From positions 220,576 to 284,575 of the forward strand of contig NZ_BFAV01000157.1 of NCBI RefSeq assembly GCF_002933875.1: a DNA stretch of 64,000 nucleotides. Reading direction: 5' to 3'. Positions within the stretch are counted from its first letter, which is position 1, and each line of letters begins with the position of its first letter. The position numbers and the translations under genes were made by a program. This DNA comes from Desulfocucumis palustris (GTDB taxonomy: Bacteria > Bacillota > Desulfotomaculia > Desulfotomaculales > Desulfocucumaceae). The notes under the pieces were generated by a model, which worked only from the letters and a program-made list of their open reading frames with translations, was not told the DNA's origin and made no database searches. Shown here in pieces: positions 35,315 through 44,414 of this stretch.

Positions 35315-36004
35315 CTACACCACAAATTCCCTGCGGCTTTTTGCCACCCGCTGCAGGTAATCCATTGTTTCCCTGTAAGGAGGCACACCGCCGTACTTCT
35401 GCACCGCGCCCGGCCCCGCGTTATATGCCGCCAAAGCAAGGTTGACGTTGCCGTTGTAGCGGTCCAGCATGGATTTCAGGTAACGGGCCCCCGCGTCAAT
35501 ATTCTCACCCGGGTCAAAGGGATCCTTAACCCCGAGGCCGGCGGCGGTACCGGGCATTAACTGCATCAGCCCCATGGCTCCGGCGGAAGACACCGCCAGG
35601 GGATTAAACCCCGATTCCACCTTGACCACTGCTTTTAGAAGCGCTGGGTCCAGATTGTATTTTTCCGATACTTTGGCGATTATTTCCTCCACCCCGGTTG
35701 CGGCCGCGGCGGCGGAGGCCCCGACGGAAGTACCCACAACGTTTCTCTTTGTCCCCTCCGGCATTAAGGAAGGATACCTGTTAACGTAATTAAAGGGCCC
35801 GCCCGGATTGATGGTAAGTCCCGGAAGTCCGTCGCCGCCACCGGTCCCGGAGGCCGACAGAACGGCTGCCAGCAGCAGTGCAAAGCTTGAGCCCATGGAG
35901 CTTTCCCTCTCCGGGGTTTTCAGGCTGCCGGCGGGATTAAGCAATTGCAGCTGAAGCATCTGTAAAAGCAGGTCAATCTGCACCAAAAACACATCCCAAG
36001 ACAT
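35315..36004 (-). CDS. Lytic transglycosylase (SLT domain)
   Basis: A 229-residue protein whose C-terminal half (about 105-225) is a soluble lytic transglycosylase domain: VKVESGFNPLAVSSAGAMGL contains the catalytic Glu, followed by QLMPGTAAGLG, NIDAGARYLKSML and LALAAYNAGPGAV. It cleaves peptidoglycan to 1,6-anhydro products. The N-terminal part (YxxVQIDLLLQMLQLQ, then a Gly/Ala-rich linker) shows only a weak hydrophobic segment and no classical signal, like YjbJ-type or spore/flagellar-associated members. It lies 27 bp upstream of comEC. Confidence 0.88.
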   Translation of the reverse strand: MSWDVFLVQIDLLLQMLQLQLLNPAGSLKTPERESSMGSSFALLLAAVLSASGTGGGDGLPGLTINPGGPFNYVNRYPSLMPEGTKRNVVGTSVGASAAAAATGVEEIIAKVSEKYNLDPALLKAVVKVESGFNPLAVSSAGAMGLMQLMPGTAAGLGVKDPFDPGENIDAGARYLKSMLDRYNGNVNLALAAYNAGPGAVQKYGGVPPYRETMDYLQRVAKSRREFVV

Positions 36005-36057
36005 AATATAAAATGAGTTAACCTGAATATAAATTCAACCCATAACAAGAAAATCCT

Positions 36058-39000
36058 CTATAAAGAGTCAAATTTTGTCGCCCGGGCATCCAGCACCCGC
36101 ACAAATATACATACCAGGCGCGGGTCAAACTGCGTCCCGGCGCACTTCTCCAACTCCGTCACGGCATCACTGTGAGTCATCGCCCTCCGGTAGGGCCGGT
36201 CGCTGGTCATGGCGTCATAAGCATCCGCTATGGCCAGTATGCGGCATTCCAGGGGGATTTCCTCCTCCCTGGAGCCCAGGGGGTAGCCCTGCCCATTCCA
36301 CCACTCGTGGTGGGCCAGAATCCATCCGGCTATGGGCACCAGATCCGGCGAGGACTGTGCTATCCGGTGACCTATTTCGCAGTGTCTTTTCATTTCAACC
36401 ATTTCATCTGAATTCAGCGGACCCGGCTTGAAAAGAATCCTGTCCGGTATGCCCACCTTGCCTATATCGTGAAACTGTGCCAGCAGCCGCAAATCTATGA
36501 CATTGCGCTCGGGCAGCCCCAGGGCCTGGGCCACCCCGGCCACCAGTTCCTGCAGGCGGTCGGCATGGCCCTCGGTGATAAAATCCCTGGCCTCCAGCGC
36601 CCTCATCAGGGTCTGAACAATGGCGCTGCGGGCGCTCTGGCTGCGGTGCAGCTTTTCCCGGTACATGTTATTGTCGGCTTCCTTGAAAAGATCGCCCATG
36701 TTGACCTTTTCGCCTTTTCCGGTGGCAAATCCGATGGATATGCTTAAAAGCAGGTCTGGATTTTGCTCATTATAACCCGCCAGTTCATCCCTGAGCCTTT
36801 GTATGGCCCTCTCCACCACCCCGGGGCCGCTGCGGGGGAGCAACACCGCAAACTCGTCCCCTCCTATCCTGGCCACCACGTCTCCGCTACGAAAGGATTC
36901 CCTGATGATGGACGAAGCCGTTTTTAAAAGTTCGTCGCCCTTGTGATGACCCATTGTATCGTTAACCAGTTTGAGACCGTCCACATCGCAGATGATAATA
37001 CTAACCGGCGAATGCCTGTCCCCTTCCAGCCGCTCCATCTCCTGCTCAAAATAAGCCCGGTTGAAAAGCCCCGTGAGGGAGTCGTGAAGACTTAAATATT
37101 TCAGTTTCTCCTCGGATTGTTTGCGGTCGGTAATATCCCGGATAACCAGCAGCCCCACAACCTTATCACCCATGTTGTATATGTGCGCGCTGACTTCAAA
37201 GGGAACCTCCCGCCCTTTCTTCGCTATAAGGACTATTTCAAAGGTTACATGGCCCAAAGCCCTGCATTTCTGAACTATAACGGGAATTCTGTGAATATGT
37301 TCGGCGGATACCATTTGCAAAGGGTCCGCAGCCAGTAATTCTTCCCTGGTATAACCGTACCTGCTGCATAAAACCTGGTTCACCTCAATTATCCGGGAGG
37401 GTATTTCATTTTCAAATTCCAGCATCACTATTCCATCGTTCACGTTGTGGAAGAGTATACGGTATTTTTCCTCACTTTCCCTTAAGGCCCGTTCATTATC
37501 CTGCAACTCATGAAAACGCTGGGTCAATTCCTCCTCGGTGGCCACCAGTTCCTCAATGGTGACCTCCAGTTCCTCATTGGCGGTTTTTAAAGCCGTTTCG
37601 GCCTCTTTTCTCCCGGTAATATCCGTTACAATACCCTGATAATGGGTAATAACGCCGCAGGCATCCCGTCTTGCCCCGGAACGGTCCTCTATCCAGCGGA
37701 AATTGCCGGATTTGGTAACCAGCCTGTATTCCAGGGTGAACTCGTCGTTATTCATTATGTAATGCTGTTGCACCTCGGCCTGAACCCTTTTTAAATCATC
37801 CGGGTGAATTGCACTGCTGTAGGAGGTTTTTCCCGTGGTAAAATCTTCCGGGGAATAGCCGTAGCGGCTGATATTTTCGGATACATACTCCACCGGCCAG
37901 ACCTTTTCCATATCGGCAACCCAGAGGAAAACCACCACGGGACTTTTGTTTATGATGTTTTCAAGTTCCGTCAGCTTTTCCAGAGCCTTGTTAAGCGCCT
38001 CCTCGGATCTTTTACGCTGGGTTATGTCGATGTATATGCCGTAAACTCCCAGGCGCTTACCGTTTATCTCCATGGGGAAACCCATTATGGATACGTCGAC
38101 CAGGCTGCCGTCCTTTCTTTTTCTTACCGATTCCTTCCGCACAACCTTCCCAAGGAGCGTGGCGTTTGTCATATCCCAGGCTTCATTTTCAAATTCTTCC
38201 GGTACTATTATATGGTTTATTAATTGACCCTTGACCTCGTCCGCCCGGTAGAGGAACAACTCCTCAAAACTCCTGTTAACATTGATTAACCTGTCCTCAT
38301 TGTCCAATATGGCAATCCCTTCGGGCGAGTTTTCAAAAAGGTTCTGAAAATAGGCCTTTTGCAGCCTGAACCGCTCCTCTGCCCGCTTCCTCTCGGTCAC
38401 ATCCCTGACAACCCCCCTGAACCCCGTCCGCTTGCCCTCATTATCAATAATCAGTGAAACGGAGGCCTCCACAAAACGTATTGAGCCGTCGTCCTTTCTG
38501 ATAATTTCCCAATCAAACACCCCGGCCGGCTCACCGGTTGTATAAACCCTGTTGTAGGCCTGGAACACCTTTTCAATATCTGTGGGGGTGGTGAAATTCA
38601 AATAGCTTTTACCCATCAATTCTTCCTTGCCACAGCCGGTTAATTCACACAGGGAGTCGTTGAAAAAGAGAAGCTTTCCCTTTATGTCCACCTCAAAGTA
38701 GCCGTCCACAATATTTTCAAGAATGCTCCGGTATTTGAGCTCGCTCTCCCGCAGGGCCTGCTCCGCCAGCTTCTGCTCGGTTACCACCAGCATCTGGCCA
38801 AGTATCGACACCCTGCCGTTAAAATCAACGGTGCTGAAAACCCCGGTAAGATATATTACTTTACCCTCCCGGTCAACCGCCCTGAATTCATAGCGCTCCG
38901 GGGCCTCCTCACCGGCCAGCCGGCGGCGCGCGTTCTCCCTCACCAGGAGCCTGTCCCCGGAATGCACCAGGTTGAAAAAGGGCATATGCAACAGCTGGTC

Positions 39001-39120
39001 CACGGTGTAACCGGTTATCTCGGCCATTTTTGCGTTAACCAGCTGAAAGCGGTCACCGTAAAGTATGAATATCGGAAGGGGCGACGAGTAAAAAATTTTC
39101 TCAAATTGAATGGCTGACAT
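36058..39120 (-). CDS. Five-PAS GGDEF/HD-GYP cyclic-di-GMP protein
   Basis: A 1020-residue cytoplasmic signalling protein. Five PAS/PAC modules occupy about 1-120, 125-245, 247-372, 380-510 and 560-685, with a coiled coil (LKTANEELEVTIEELVATEE) before the fifth. A GGDEF diguanylate cyclase domain follows (690-850; ARIGGDEFAVLL, active-site motif intact), then an HD-GYP phosphodiesterase domain (860-1015) with HDIGKVGIPD, LAHHEWWNGQGYP and IADAYDAMTSDRPY. Both catalytic sites look complete, so it may make or break down cyclic-di-GMP depending on the PAS input. No membrane helix. Monocistronic. Confidence 0.92.
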   Translation of the reverse strand: MSAIQFEKIFYSSPLPIFILYGDRFQLVNAKMAEITGYTVDQLLHMPFFNLVHSGDRLLVRENARRRLAGEEAPERYEFRAVDREGKVIYLTGVFSTVDFNGRVSILGQMLVVTEQKLAEQALRESELKYRSILENIVDGYFEVDIKGKLLFFNDSLCELTGCGKEELMGKSYLNFTTPTDIEKVFQAYNRVYTTGEPAGVFDWEIIRKDDGSIRFVEASVSLIIDNEGKRTGFRGVVRDVTERKRAEERFRLQKAYFQNLFENSPEGIAILDNEDRLINVNRSFEELFLYRADEVKGQLINHIIVPEEFENEAWDMTNATLLGKVVRKESVRKRKDGSLVDVSIMGFPMEINGKRLGVYGIYIDITQRKRSEEALNKALEKLTELENIINKSPVVVFLWVADMEKVWPVEYVSENISRYGYSPEDFTTGKTSYSSAIHPDDLKRVQAEVQQHYIMNNDEFTLEYRLVTKSGNFRWIEDRSGARRDACGVITHYQGIVTDITGRKEAETALKTANEELEVTIEELVATEEELTQRFHELQDNERALRESEEKYRILFHNVNDGIVMLEFENEIPSRIIEVNQVLCSRYGYTREELLAADPLQMVSAEHIHRIPVIVQKCRALGHVTFEIVLIAKKGREVPFEVSAHIYNMGDKVVGLLVIRDITDRKQSEEKLKYLSLHDSLTGLFNRAYFEQEMERLEGDRHSPVSIIICDVDGLKLVNDTMGHHKGDELLKTASSIIRESFRSGDVVARIGGDEFAVLLPRSGPGVVERAIQRLRDELAGYNEQNPDLLLSISIGFATGKGEKVNMGDLFKEADNNMYREKLHRSQSARSAIVQTLMRALEARDFITEGHADRLQELVAGVAQALGLPERNVIDLRLLAQFHDIGKVGIPDRILFKPGPLNSDEMVEMKRHCEIGHRIAQSSPDLVPIAGWILAHHEWWNGQGYPLGSREEEIPLECRILAIADAYDAMTSDRPYRRAMTHSDAVTELEKCAGTQFDPRLVCIFVRVLDARATKFDSL

Positions 39121-39186
39121 AAATCCTCTCTTTCCAAGACAACTCCACGGGTTTCAACACGTATGCAGCGCTTTTTCCGGTTTGGC

Positions 39187-39825
39187 TCAGTACACCGTAA
39201 TAAAATCCTTTAGCTGCTCATATTTTTTATCGCCAATACCGGATACTTTCTTAATATCTTCGGGGTCGGTAAAATATCCGTTTTTTTCACGGTAGTCTAC
39301 AATGCGGCCGGCCAGGGAGGGACCGATGCCGGGCAGGTTTTCCAATTCCCCTGGACCGGCGGTGTTAATATTAACCAGCCCGGAGGAAGCCGCGCCGCCT
39401 GTCTTTCCGGCACCGCCCGAAACTCCCCCGCCCGGGGTGGAATTGCCTGAAACCCCGGCCGCCGGCATTTCCTGCTTGTATGGAACAGGCACCTTCCTGC
39501 CGTCCTTCAAAGGTTCCGCCAGGTTCAGCCTTCCCAGGTCGGCTTGGGGTAAGGCCGCGGCTTTTTCCAGCGCGTCGGCCACCCTTGCCCCCTGGGGCAA
39601 ACTGTAAACCCCGGGCTTCTCCACCGCGCCGTCCACGTGAACCTTAATCTCCGCCGGGGTCCGGCCGTCTTCCCCCGGCCCCTTTTCCAGAACGGCGGCA
39701 TTATGCGCTGGCTCCCTGCCGGAACTCCACTGGGAGTATTTATAGCCCGCCCCAAATAGAAATACAGCAGCCAGCATTAATACAACCAACTGCTGTTTTC
39801 TTTCCAACTGGAACAAAAAAACCAC
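39187..39825 (-). CDS. comEA: Competence DNA receptor ComEA
   Basis: A 212-residue protein with an N-terminal membrane anchor (about 12-28), a SLBB domain (55-115, VHVDGAVEKPGVYSLPQGAR), a Gly-rich linker and a C-terminal double helix-hairpin-helix DNA-binding domain (148-210; NINTAGPGELENLPGIGPSL and KKVSGIGDKKYEQL). It binds incoming double-stranded DNA at the cell surface and hands it to ComEC. Fits the usual Firmicute ComEA length and domain order. Confidence 0.92.
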   Translation of the reverse strand: MVFLFQLERKQQLVVLMLAAVFLFGAGYKYSQWSSGREPAHNAAVLEKGPGEDGRTPAEIKVHVDGAVEKPGVYSLPQGARVADALEKAAALPQADLGRLNLAEPLKDGRKVPVPYKQEMPAAGVSGNSTPGGGVSGGAGKTGGAASSGLVNINTAGPGELENLPGIGPSLAGRIVDYREKNGYFTDPEDIKKVSGIGDKKYEQLKDFITVY

Positions 39826-39954
39826 CTGCCAGCATTTAAAAAACTAAAATTAATTCCTTTTTATTTAACAATTTTTCAAAATATATAGCCGCAGTAATGT
39901 GAGAAGAGCAAAAGTAGAATTATTCTGAATTTCTACGGAAAACCTTTTTTTCCT

Positions 39955-40638
39955 TTAACTCTTTTGTTTTTCTTCACATTCCACTATATTAAACCTCCCA
40001 TCGGTATTCAGGGTGGCCAGAAAAACCTTTTGGGCGCCGACACCGGCCTCGGCCAGCCGCCGGTCCAGCCACTCCATGTCCAGTCCTGTTTTTGCCAGTT
40101 CCTTTTTAAAAACCACCCCGTCCATTATTAATACCGTGGGCAGCCCCTCGTATGCGGTTTGTATTTTTAGATCCTCCGGGGTAACCGGCCTTTTCTGGGA
40201 TTTTGGAATAACGCTTAATTTCCCCGATGTTTCCAGAATCCCCACCTCCACATCCTCAACATTGGGATAGCCGCTATCCCTTAGTTGAGCCATGAGATCG
40301 TCAAGGTTGTACCTGGCCTTACGCAGTTCCGATTTTAATATGCAGCCGTTTCTTATCACTATCTGGGGCCTTCCGTCCAGCAGCCTGCGCAGGAAAAAGC
40401 TGTGCAGGGCGAAATAACTCAATAAAACCTCCAGAAGTGCCAGTATAATCAGGGGGACTATACCGTGCCACATGGCTATGCCGGTGGAATGCAGCGGAAT
40501 AACCGCCAGATCGGCGATCATTATGGCCACCACAAAATCAAAGGGTGAAAGCTGGCTGATTTCCCTTTTGCCCATCATCCGTATAATCAGCAGCAGCACA
40601 AAATATATAAAAACTGTCCTGGATATGATATCAAGCAT
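39955..40638 (-). CDS. DUF421/YetF-family membrane protein
   Basis: A 227-residue protein with three N-terminal membrane helices (RTVFIYFVLLLIIRMMGKRE is the family start) and a cytoplasmic alpha/beta domain (about 85-225) with RKARYNLDDLMAQLRDSGY, the conserved YetF C-terminal motif. Several such proteins in Bacillus affect spore or envelope properties; molecular function unknown. It is divergent from the small gene at 40883, with palindromes between. Confidence 0.85.
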   Translation of the reverse strand: MLDIISRTVFIYFVLLLIIRMMGKREISQLSPFDFVVAIMIADLAVIPLHSTGIAMWHGIVPLIILALLEVLLSYFALHSFFLRRLLDGRPQIVIRNGCILKSELRKARYNLDDLMAQLRDSGYPNVEDVEVGILETSGKLSVIPKSQKRPVTPEDLKIQTAYEGLPTVLIMDGVVFKKELAKTGLDMEWLDRRLAEAGVGAQKVFLATLNTDGRFNIVECEEKQKS

Positions 40639-40729
40639 GACTCATCCCCGGGATTCAAGTTGTTTCATGTTATTTAGAAGACCTTCGCCCCTTCTTTTAT
40701 CTTTACCCCGGGTTGTATATTTTACTAAT

Positions 40730-40800
40730 GTTAATGCCGGGAATTAATCCCGGCATTAACCCAAAATCTCAAAAAAACATTAACAGAAAATATCTGTTAA
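40730..40800. promoter_or_regulatory. Two palindromes in the divergent region
   Basis: GTTAATGCCGGG and its complement (40730-40760, 31 bp in total, perfect 14-bp arms around AAT) and TTAACAGA-AAATA-TCTGTTAA (40780-40800, perfect). Neither is followed by a U-run on either strand. They lie between the divergent DUF421 gene and the 63-residue gene and may be operators or transcript hairpins. A TATAAT at 40839-40844 could serve the plus-strand gene but has no good -35. Confidence 0.45.
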
Positions 40801-40882
40801 CTTAATAGAGCCTAAATATTAACTTAAATAATTGATTTTATAATAATCATAAGCAATGCCGGATGAAACGGGGTGAATTCCA

Positions 40883-41074
40883 ATGACAAACAGCAGCACC
40901 AAATTAATCGGCAACAAATTTCCCGAACACAACAACGAAGCCAAACGTTCGCTCCAGGAACGTTTTGTCGATCCCATAATAAAAGTCAGCGTAAGCCAGG
41001 GAGTAATGGTGAACAGGCTGCAGTCCTTTTGGAACAATCAAAACTGCCATACCCAGGAAAAAACCGCTTCATAA
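40883..41074 (+). CDS. Small hypothetical protein (63 residues)
   Basis: A short ORF with a GGGGTG site eight bases before the ATG, followed 30 bp later by a very strong terminator, which supports real expression. The product is soluble, basic at the N-terminal half and polar (RSLQERFVDPIIKVSVSQG). I do not recognise a family. The opposite strand also has an open frame but lacks a start signal. Confidence 0.55.
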   Translation: MTNSSTKLIGNKFPEHNNEAKRSLQERFVDPIIKVSVSQGVMVNRLQSFWNNQNCHTQEKTAS

Positions 41075-41104
41075 ACAAGCAAACTCACCCTCCATGTTTT
41101 TATT

Positions 41105-41138
41105 ACCGGCCCCGGCGAACCCGGGACCGGTTTTTTTT
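41105..41138 (+). terminator. Strong rho-independent terminator
   Basis: ACCGGCCCCGG-CGAA-CCCGGGACCGGT followed by TTTTTTTT. It closes the 63-residue gene upstream. Confidence 0.9.
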
Positions 41139-41322
41139 AATCACCAGCAAGTACAATGTTTTCCACTTCCTCCCGGATAATTTTTTTGGCCCTGCAACTT
41201 GACCCGCTAAAATCCGCAATGGTGTTATTTAGAGGACATTTCCACAGGAATTTGTTAGAATATAAGGGATATGGCAAACCCCGGGAAGGTGTATCCCTTA
41301 CCTTATTTGCGAGGTGATTGGA

Positions 41323-42177
41323 ATGCGTTCAATATTGTTTACCCCCGGAGACGACAGCCGCAAAATTGAAAAAGCCTTTAAAGCCGGGGCCGACGCCGTT
41401 ACCCTGGACCTTGAGGACGCGGTGGCGTACAGCCGCAAGGAAGCCGCCAGGGAAACCGTGCGGGAGATACTGCGGCAGCCGGCGCCGGTGCCGGTATTTA
41501 TCAGGGTAAACTCCACATCCACAGACTACATACTGGATGATCTGAAGGCTGTTGCCGGACTGCCCGTTGCGGGACTGATGCTGGCTAAAACAGAATGCGC
41601 CGAAGATTTAAGAAAGGTGGACTGGCTGCTGAGCCTGCTGGAAACCGGGCAGGGACTGGCCAGGGGAAGCACCCCCCTCATTCCCTTTGTGGAAACACCC
41701 GGGGCAATCATCAGGGCCGCCGAAATAGCCGGCGGCCCCAGGGTAAGATGCCTGGCCTTCGGAGGTGTTGATTTTTCCCAGGAACTGGGGTTAAACTATC
41801 CGGCTGAGAGCGACGGACTGTTTTTAGCCCGCAGCCAATTGGCCCTGGCTTCCCGGGCCGCGGGTATAGAACCGCCCCTGGACACGGTTTTTCCCGATAT
41901 TAAGAACACCGGGAAACTGTCTTCGGAAGCCGGCATAGCAAGAAAACTGGGCTTCCAGGGTAAGCTAATCATTCATCCGGCGCAGCTCGAACCTGTTAAC
42001 AGTGTTTTCAGCCCCACGCCGGAGGAATTGGAATACGCCCGTAAAGTGATAGCGGCTTTTGAGGAGGCCGAGGCCGGGGGCAGGGCGGTGATCCAGGTGG
42101 ACGGTAAAATGATTGAATATCCCATTGTTCGCCGCGCCAGAATAATATTGTCCCTTTTCGGCCGGGACTCCCGTTAG
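41323..42177 (+). CDS. HpcH/HpaI aldolase family, CitE-like (citrate lyase beta-like) protein
   Basis: A 284-residue TIM-barrel protein of the CitE/CitE-like family: MRSILFTPGDDSRKIEKAF at the start, VTLDLEDAV (metal-site Glu/Asp), PFVETPGAI and GGVDFSQELGL. Such enzymes cleave or condense acyl-CoA thioesters (citramalyl-, malyl- or citryl-type). The ATG at 41323, seven bases after GAGGTG, is preferred to the one at 41314. No citrate lyase alpha, gamma or accessory genes lie nearby, so it is a stand-alone CitE-like lyase with unknown substrate. It converges with the chemoreceptor gene, 10 bp apart. Confidence 0.82.
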   Translation: MRSILFTPGDDSRKIEKAFKAGADAVTLDLEDAVAYSRKEAARETVREILRQPAPVPVFIRVNSTSTDYILDDLKAVAGLPVAGLMLAKTECAEDLRKVDWLLSLLETGQGLARGSTPLIPFVETPGAIIRAAEIAGGPRVRCLAFGGVDFSQELGLNYPAESDGLFLARSQLALASRAAGIEPPLDTVFPDIKNTGKLSSEAGIARKLGFQGKLIIHPAQLEPVNSVFSPTPEELEYARKVIAAFEEAEAGGRAVIQVDGKMIEYPIVRRARIILSLFGRDSR

Positions 42178-42187
42178 GCCGGCCCCC

Positions 42188-44065
42188 TTACATCCTGAAT
42201 CTGGCTATTTTTTCATTCAGACCTTCGGCCATTGCGCTCAACTCATAGGCGGAGGCGCTGATACTATCGGTGGCGGCGGTTTGATTGCCCATGGCCGTCG
42301 CCACCTCCATGGCGCCGGCTTTAATATTTGTCAGGGATTCAGCCACAGACCGGATAAAACGTGACTGGCTGTCGATCGCCCGGGTAATTTTATTAAATTT
42401 ATCTCCGGTATCCGCCAGTTGTCTGACCCCTTCCTCAAAGCCGGCGGTGCCCTTGCCCACCTCCGCCATGGCCGCCGCCGCGTCATTTTGGATGAAGCCG
42501 ATCAGCCTGCTGATCTCCAGGGCGGCGTTTTTGGACTTTTCCGCCAGGGTTTGCACCTGTGCGGCCACAACCGCGAACCCCCGGCCGTGCTCTCCCGCCC
42601 TGGCGGCCTCTATGGAAGCGTTAAGGGCAAGCAGGTTTGTTTGTTCCGTTATATCCGAAATTACTTCAACAATCTTTCCTATATCCCGGGAACGGGCGCC
42701 AAAATCATTTACCACCCCGGAAATACCGGCAATAAGCAGTTTAAGTTCGTCAATGGATAGTTTTAAACGCTCCATGGACCTCTCCCCGTCTGCCGCCATT
42801 TCCAACACCCGGCCCGCCGACTCTTCCATCCTTTGGGCGTCGTCGCCCAGCCCTTCGGTATCCACGGACAGATTGTCCATTACCGCCGCAACATTTTGTA
42901 TCGTCGAGGATACCTGCCGGGTGGAGGCGGAAAGCTGCTGGCTGGCCACGGACAGCTCCCCGGCGGAGCGTGAGGCGTCCGTCACCAGCAATTTAAAATT
43001 ATCCACCATCCCGTTAAATCCGTTAACCAGCCTGCCTATTTCATCACGGCAATTCATGGATAATTTCTGGGTCAAATCCCCTCTGCCGGCCTTTTCCATT
43101 CCATCGGCTATTTTCCCCAGGGGCAGCAGACATCGGCTTATTACCCCGTATAATACAAGGGACACAACTAAAATGCCCGCAACCAGTATGGCTATGGATT
43201 TTACCATGGTTTGCCGGATCAGCTGCAACACCTTTTCCCTGCTCACCACGGCCTTAATGTAGGCGGCCGCTTTGCCGCTGTAGTCCTTAACAGGTATAAT
43301 CAGCACGGCAATAGCGCCGTCGCCGGGATAATCCACCGTCATTCTCCCGGATTTAAGCGCCTGCTCCACAACTGTCCCCTCCACCTTCCAGTCATCCTGC
43401 CCCCTGGTTGCCGCCAGGGGCTTATTGCCTTCGGCACTGTCCACCCAGGATACTCCTTTACTAATCCCATACACAAAAAAATCCGCGCCGGTTTGTTTTT
43501 TCCATTTTTCCAGTTCCTTTTTGCCGAAACCGACTCCATATTCGGCGCAGCCCACGTATCTTCCCTGGTCGAAAACAGGTGACACCACCCTGAAGCCGAA
43601 TCCACCCCTGCCCTCCTCCAGGCCTTCCACAATTTTTTTACTTTTATCGCACTCAACCACCGTATGTCTTATGGAGGACAAATCATCACCGTATTTTTCC
43701 GGCATGTGCAGCCTTAGAAAGGATGTGGCCGGGGGCAGGAGAAACTGAATTTGCTCCACCCCCTCCTCCTTTAATTTAATAAAAGCCGGCATAGTCAGCT
43801 GCAACAGCTTTTCCCTGTTTCTATCCGCCAAAGCCTTATGCACCTCCGGCTGCTCTATCATGCTGAGCAAGCCGTAACGGGCGCTTTTTAAAGTTTCCTC
43901 AAGTGAGGCATTTATATTGGACTCCAGGGTTTTATACCGCTCCATTTCCTGTAATGCCACAGTATTTTGCATCTGCCGGTAGCCGTTGTGCAGCAATACG
44001 GCAAATATTGCCAGCATCAGTCCCGTGACAGGTAGAAATATCCTGTATCTTACACCCAGTGTCAT
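42188..44065 (-). CDS. Methyl-accepting chemotaxis protein
   Basis: A 625-residue transmembrane chemoreceptor. Helix 1 (about 9-28), an extracytoplasmic sensor of about 240 residues of single/double Cache type ([22 protein letters not shown]), helix 2 (285-310), a HAMP domain (310-360) and a long cytoplasmic signalling coiled coil (380-625) whose hairpin tip is [24 protein letters not shown], given here in parts: [12 protein letters not shown] is the CheA/CheW contact. AGGAGG precedes the ATG. Ligand unknown. A terminator-like hairpin lies 79 bp upstream on the same strand, which suggests control in the leader. Confidence 0.93.
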   Translation of the reverse strand: MTLGVRYRIFLPVTGLMLAIFAVLLHNGYRQMQNTVALQEMERYKTLESNINASLEETLKSARYGLLSMIEQPEVHKALADRNREKLLQLTMPAFIKLKEEGVEQIQFLLPPATSFLRLHMPEKYGDDLSSIRHTVVECDKSKKIVEGLEEGRGGFGFRVVSPVFDQGRYVGCAEYGVGFGKKELEKWKKQTGADFFVYGISKGVSWVDSAEGNKPLAATRGQDDWKVEGTVVEQALKSGRMTVDYPGDGAIAVLIIPVKDYSGKAAAYIKAVVSREKVLQLIRQTMVKSIAILVAGILVVSLVLYGVISRCLLPLGKIADGMEKAGRGDLTQKLSMNCRDEIGRLVNGFNGMVDNFKLLVTDASRSAGELSVASQQLSASTRQVSSTIQNVAAVMDNLSVDTEGLGDDAQRMEESAGRVLEMAADGERSMERLKLSIDELKLLIAGISGVVNDFGARSRDIGKIVEVISDITEQTNLLALNASIEAARAGEHGRGFAVVAAQVQTLAEKSKNAALEISRLIGFIQNDAAAAMAEVGKGTAGFEEGVRQLADTGDKFNKITRAIDSQSRFIRSVAESLTNIKAGAMEVATAMGNQTAATDSISASAYELSAMAEGLNEKIARFRM

Positions 44066-44143
44066 GGACCAATCCTCCTAAAAGGTCTTTTACCCGACAA
44101 TTCTGAAAATTATTTGCGACAATTTGCCGGCATAACTTCAAAA

Positions 44144-44165
44144 GGGGATGGGCAAGCCCATCCCC
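44144..44165 (-). terminator. Terminator hairpin in the chemoreceptor leader
   Basis: Minus-strand GGGGATGGGC-TTGCCCATCCCC (perfect ten-base arms) followed by TTTTG. It lies 79 bp upstream of the chemoreceptor ATG and downstream of a possible TTGACA promoter (about 44250) on the same strand, so transcripts of the receptor would have to read through it. It may be an attenuator; repeated GCCGGCAAA segments flank it (44201-44209 and 44124-44132 on the minus strand). Confidence 0.6.
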
Positions 44166-44313
44166 GTGATTAACGCACCGGCCGCTCAACAACCGGTGTA
44201 TTTACTTTGCCGGCCACCTCTTCAGCTTGTCAACAATACAATATACGTCATAACATAATGTCAATAAAAACAATTTAAAACGGTACACGGCATAACCTCT
44301 TATTATCTCGCTG

Positions 44314-44361
44314 ACAGCCTGTAAGACCCCCGTCCTTGAAGGCCGGGGATAAACAGGCTGT
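44314..44361. repeat. Nested hairpin, possibly a terminator or element remnant
   Basis: ACAGCCTGT (44314-44322) pairs with ACAGGCTGT (44353-44361) and encloses a second stem CCCCCGTCCTT/AAGGCCGGGG. It lies about 50 bp past the stop of the DUF1847 gene, so it may end that transcript, but there is no clean U-run. Such nested hairpins are also found at the ends of IS200/IS605-type elements; no transposase is near. Confidence 0.4.
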
Positions 44362-44414
44362 AAAGCTCAAGCTTAAGTTTGCTCCAGGGTCCCAACCACT
44401 TCCGAGCCAAAGAC

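Noticed and set aside
44166..44270. Cyclic-di-GMP-I riboswitch ahead of the chemoreceptor
   Set aside because: The conserved GACGCAAAGCC segment and the tetraloop receptor sequence are not found.
44314..44361. IS200/IS605 element end
   Set aside because: A nested hairpin alone is not enough; no TnpA or TnpB remnant is nearby.
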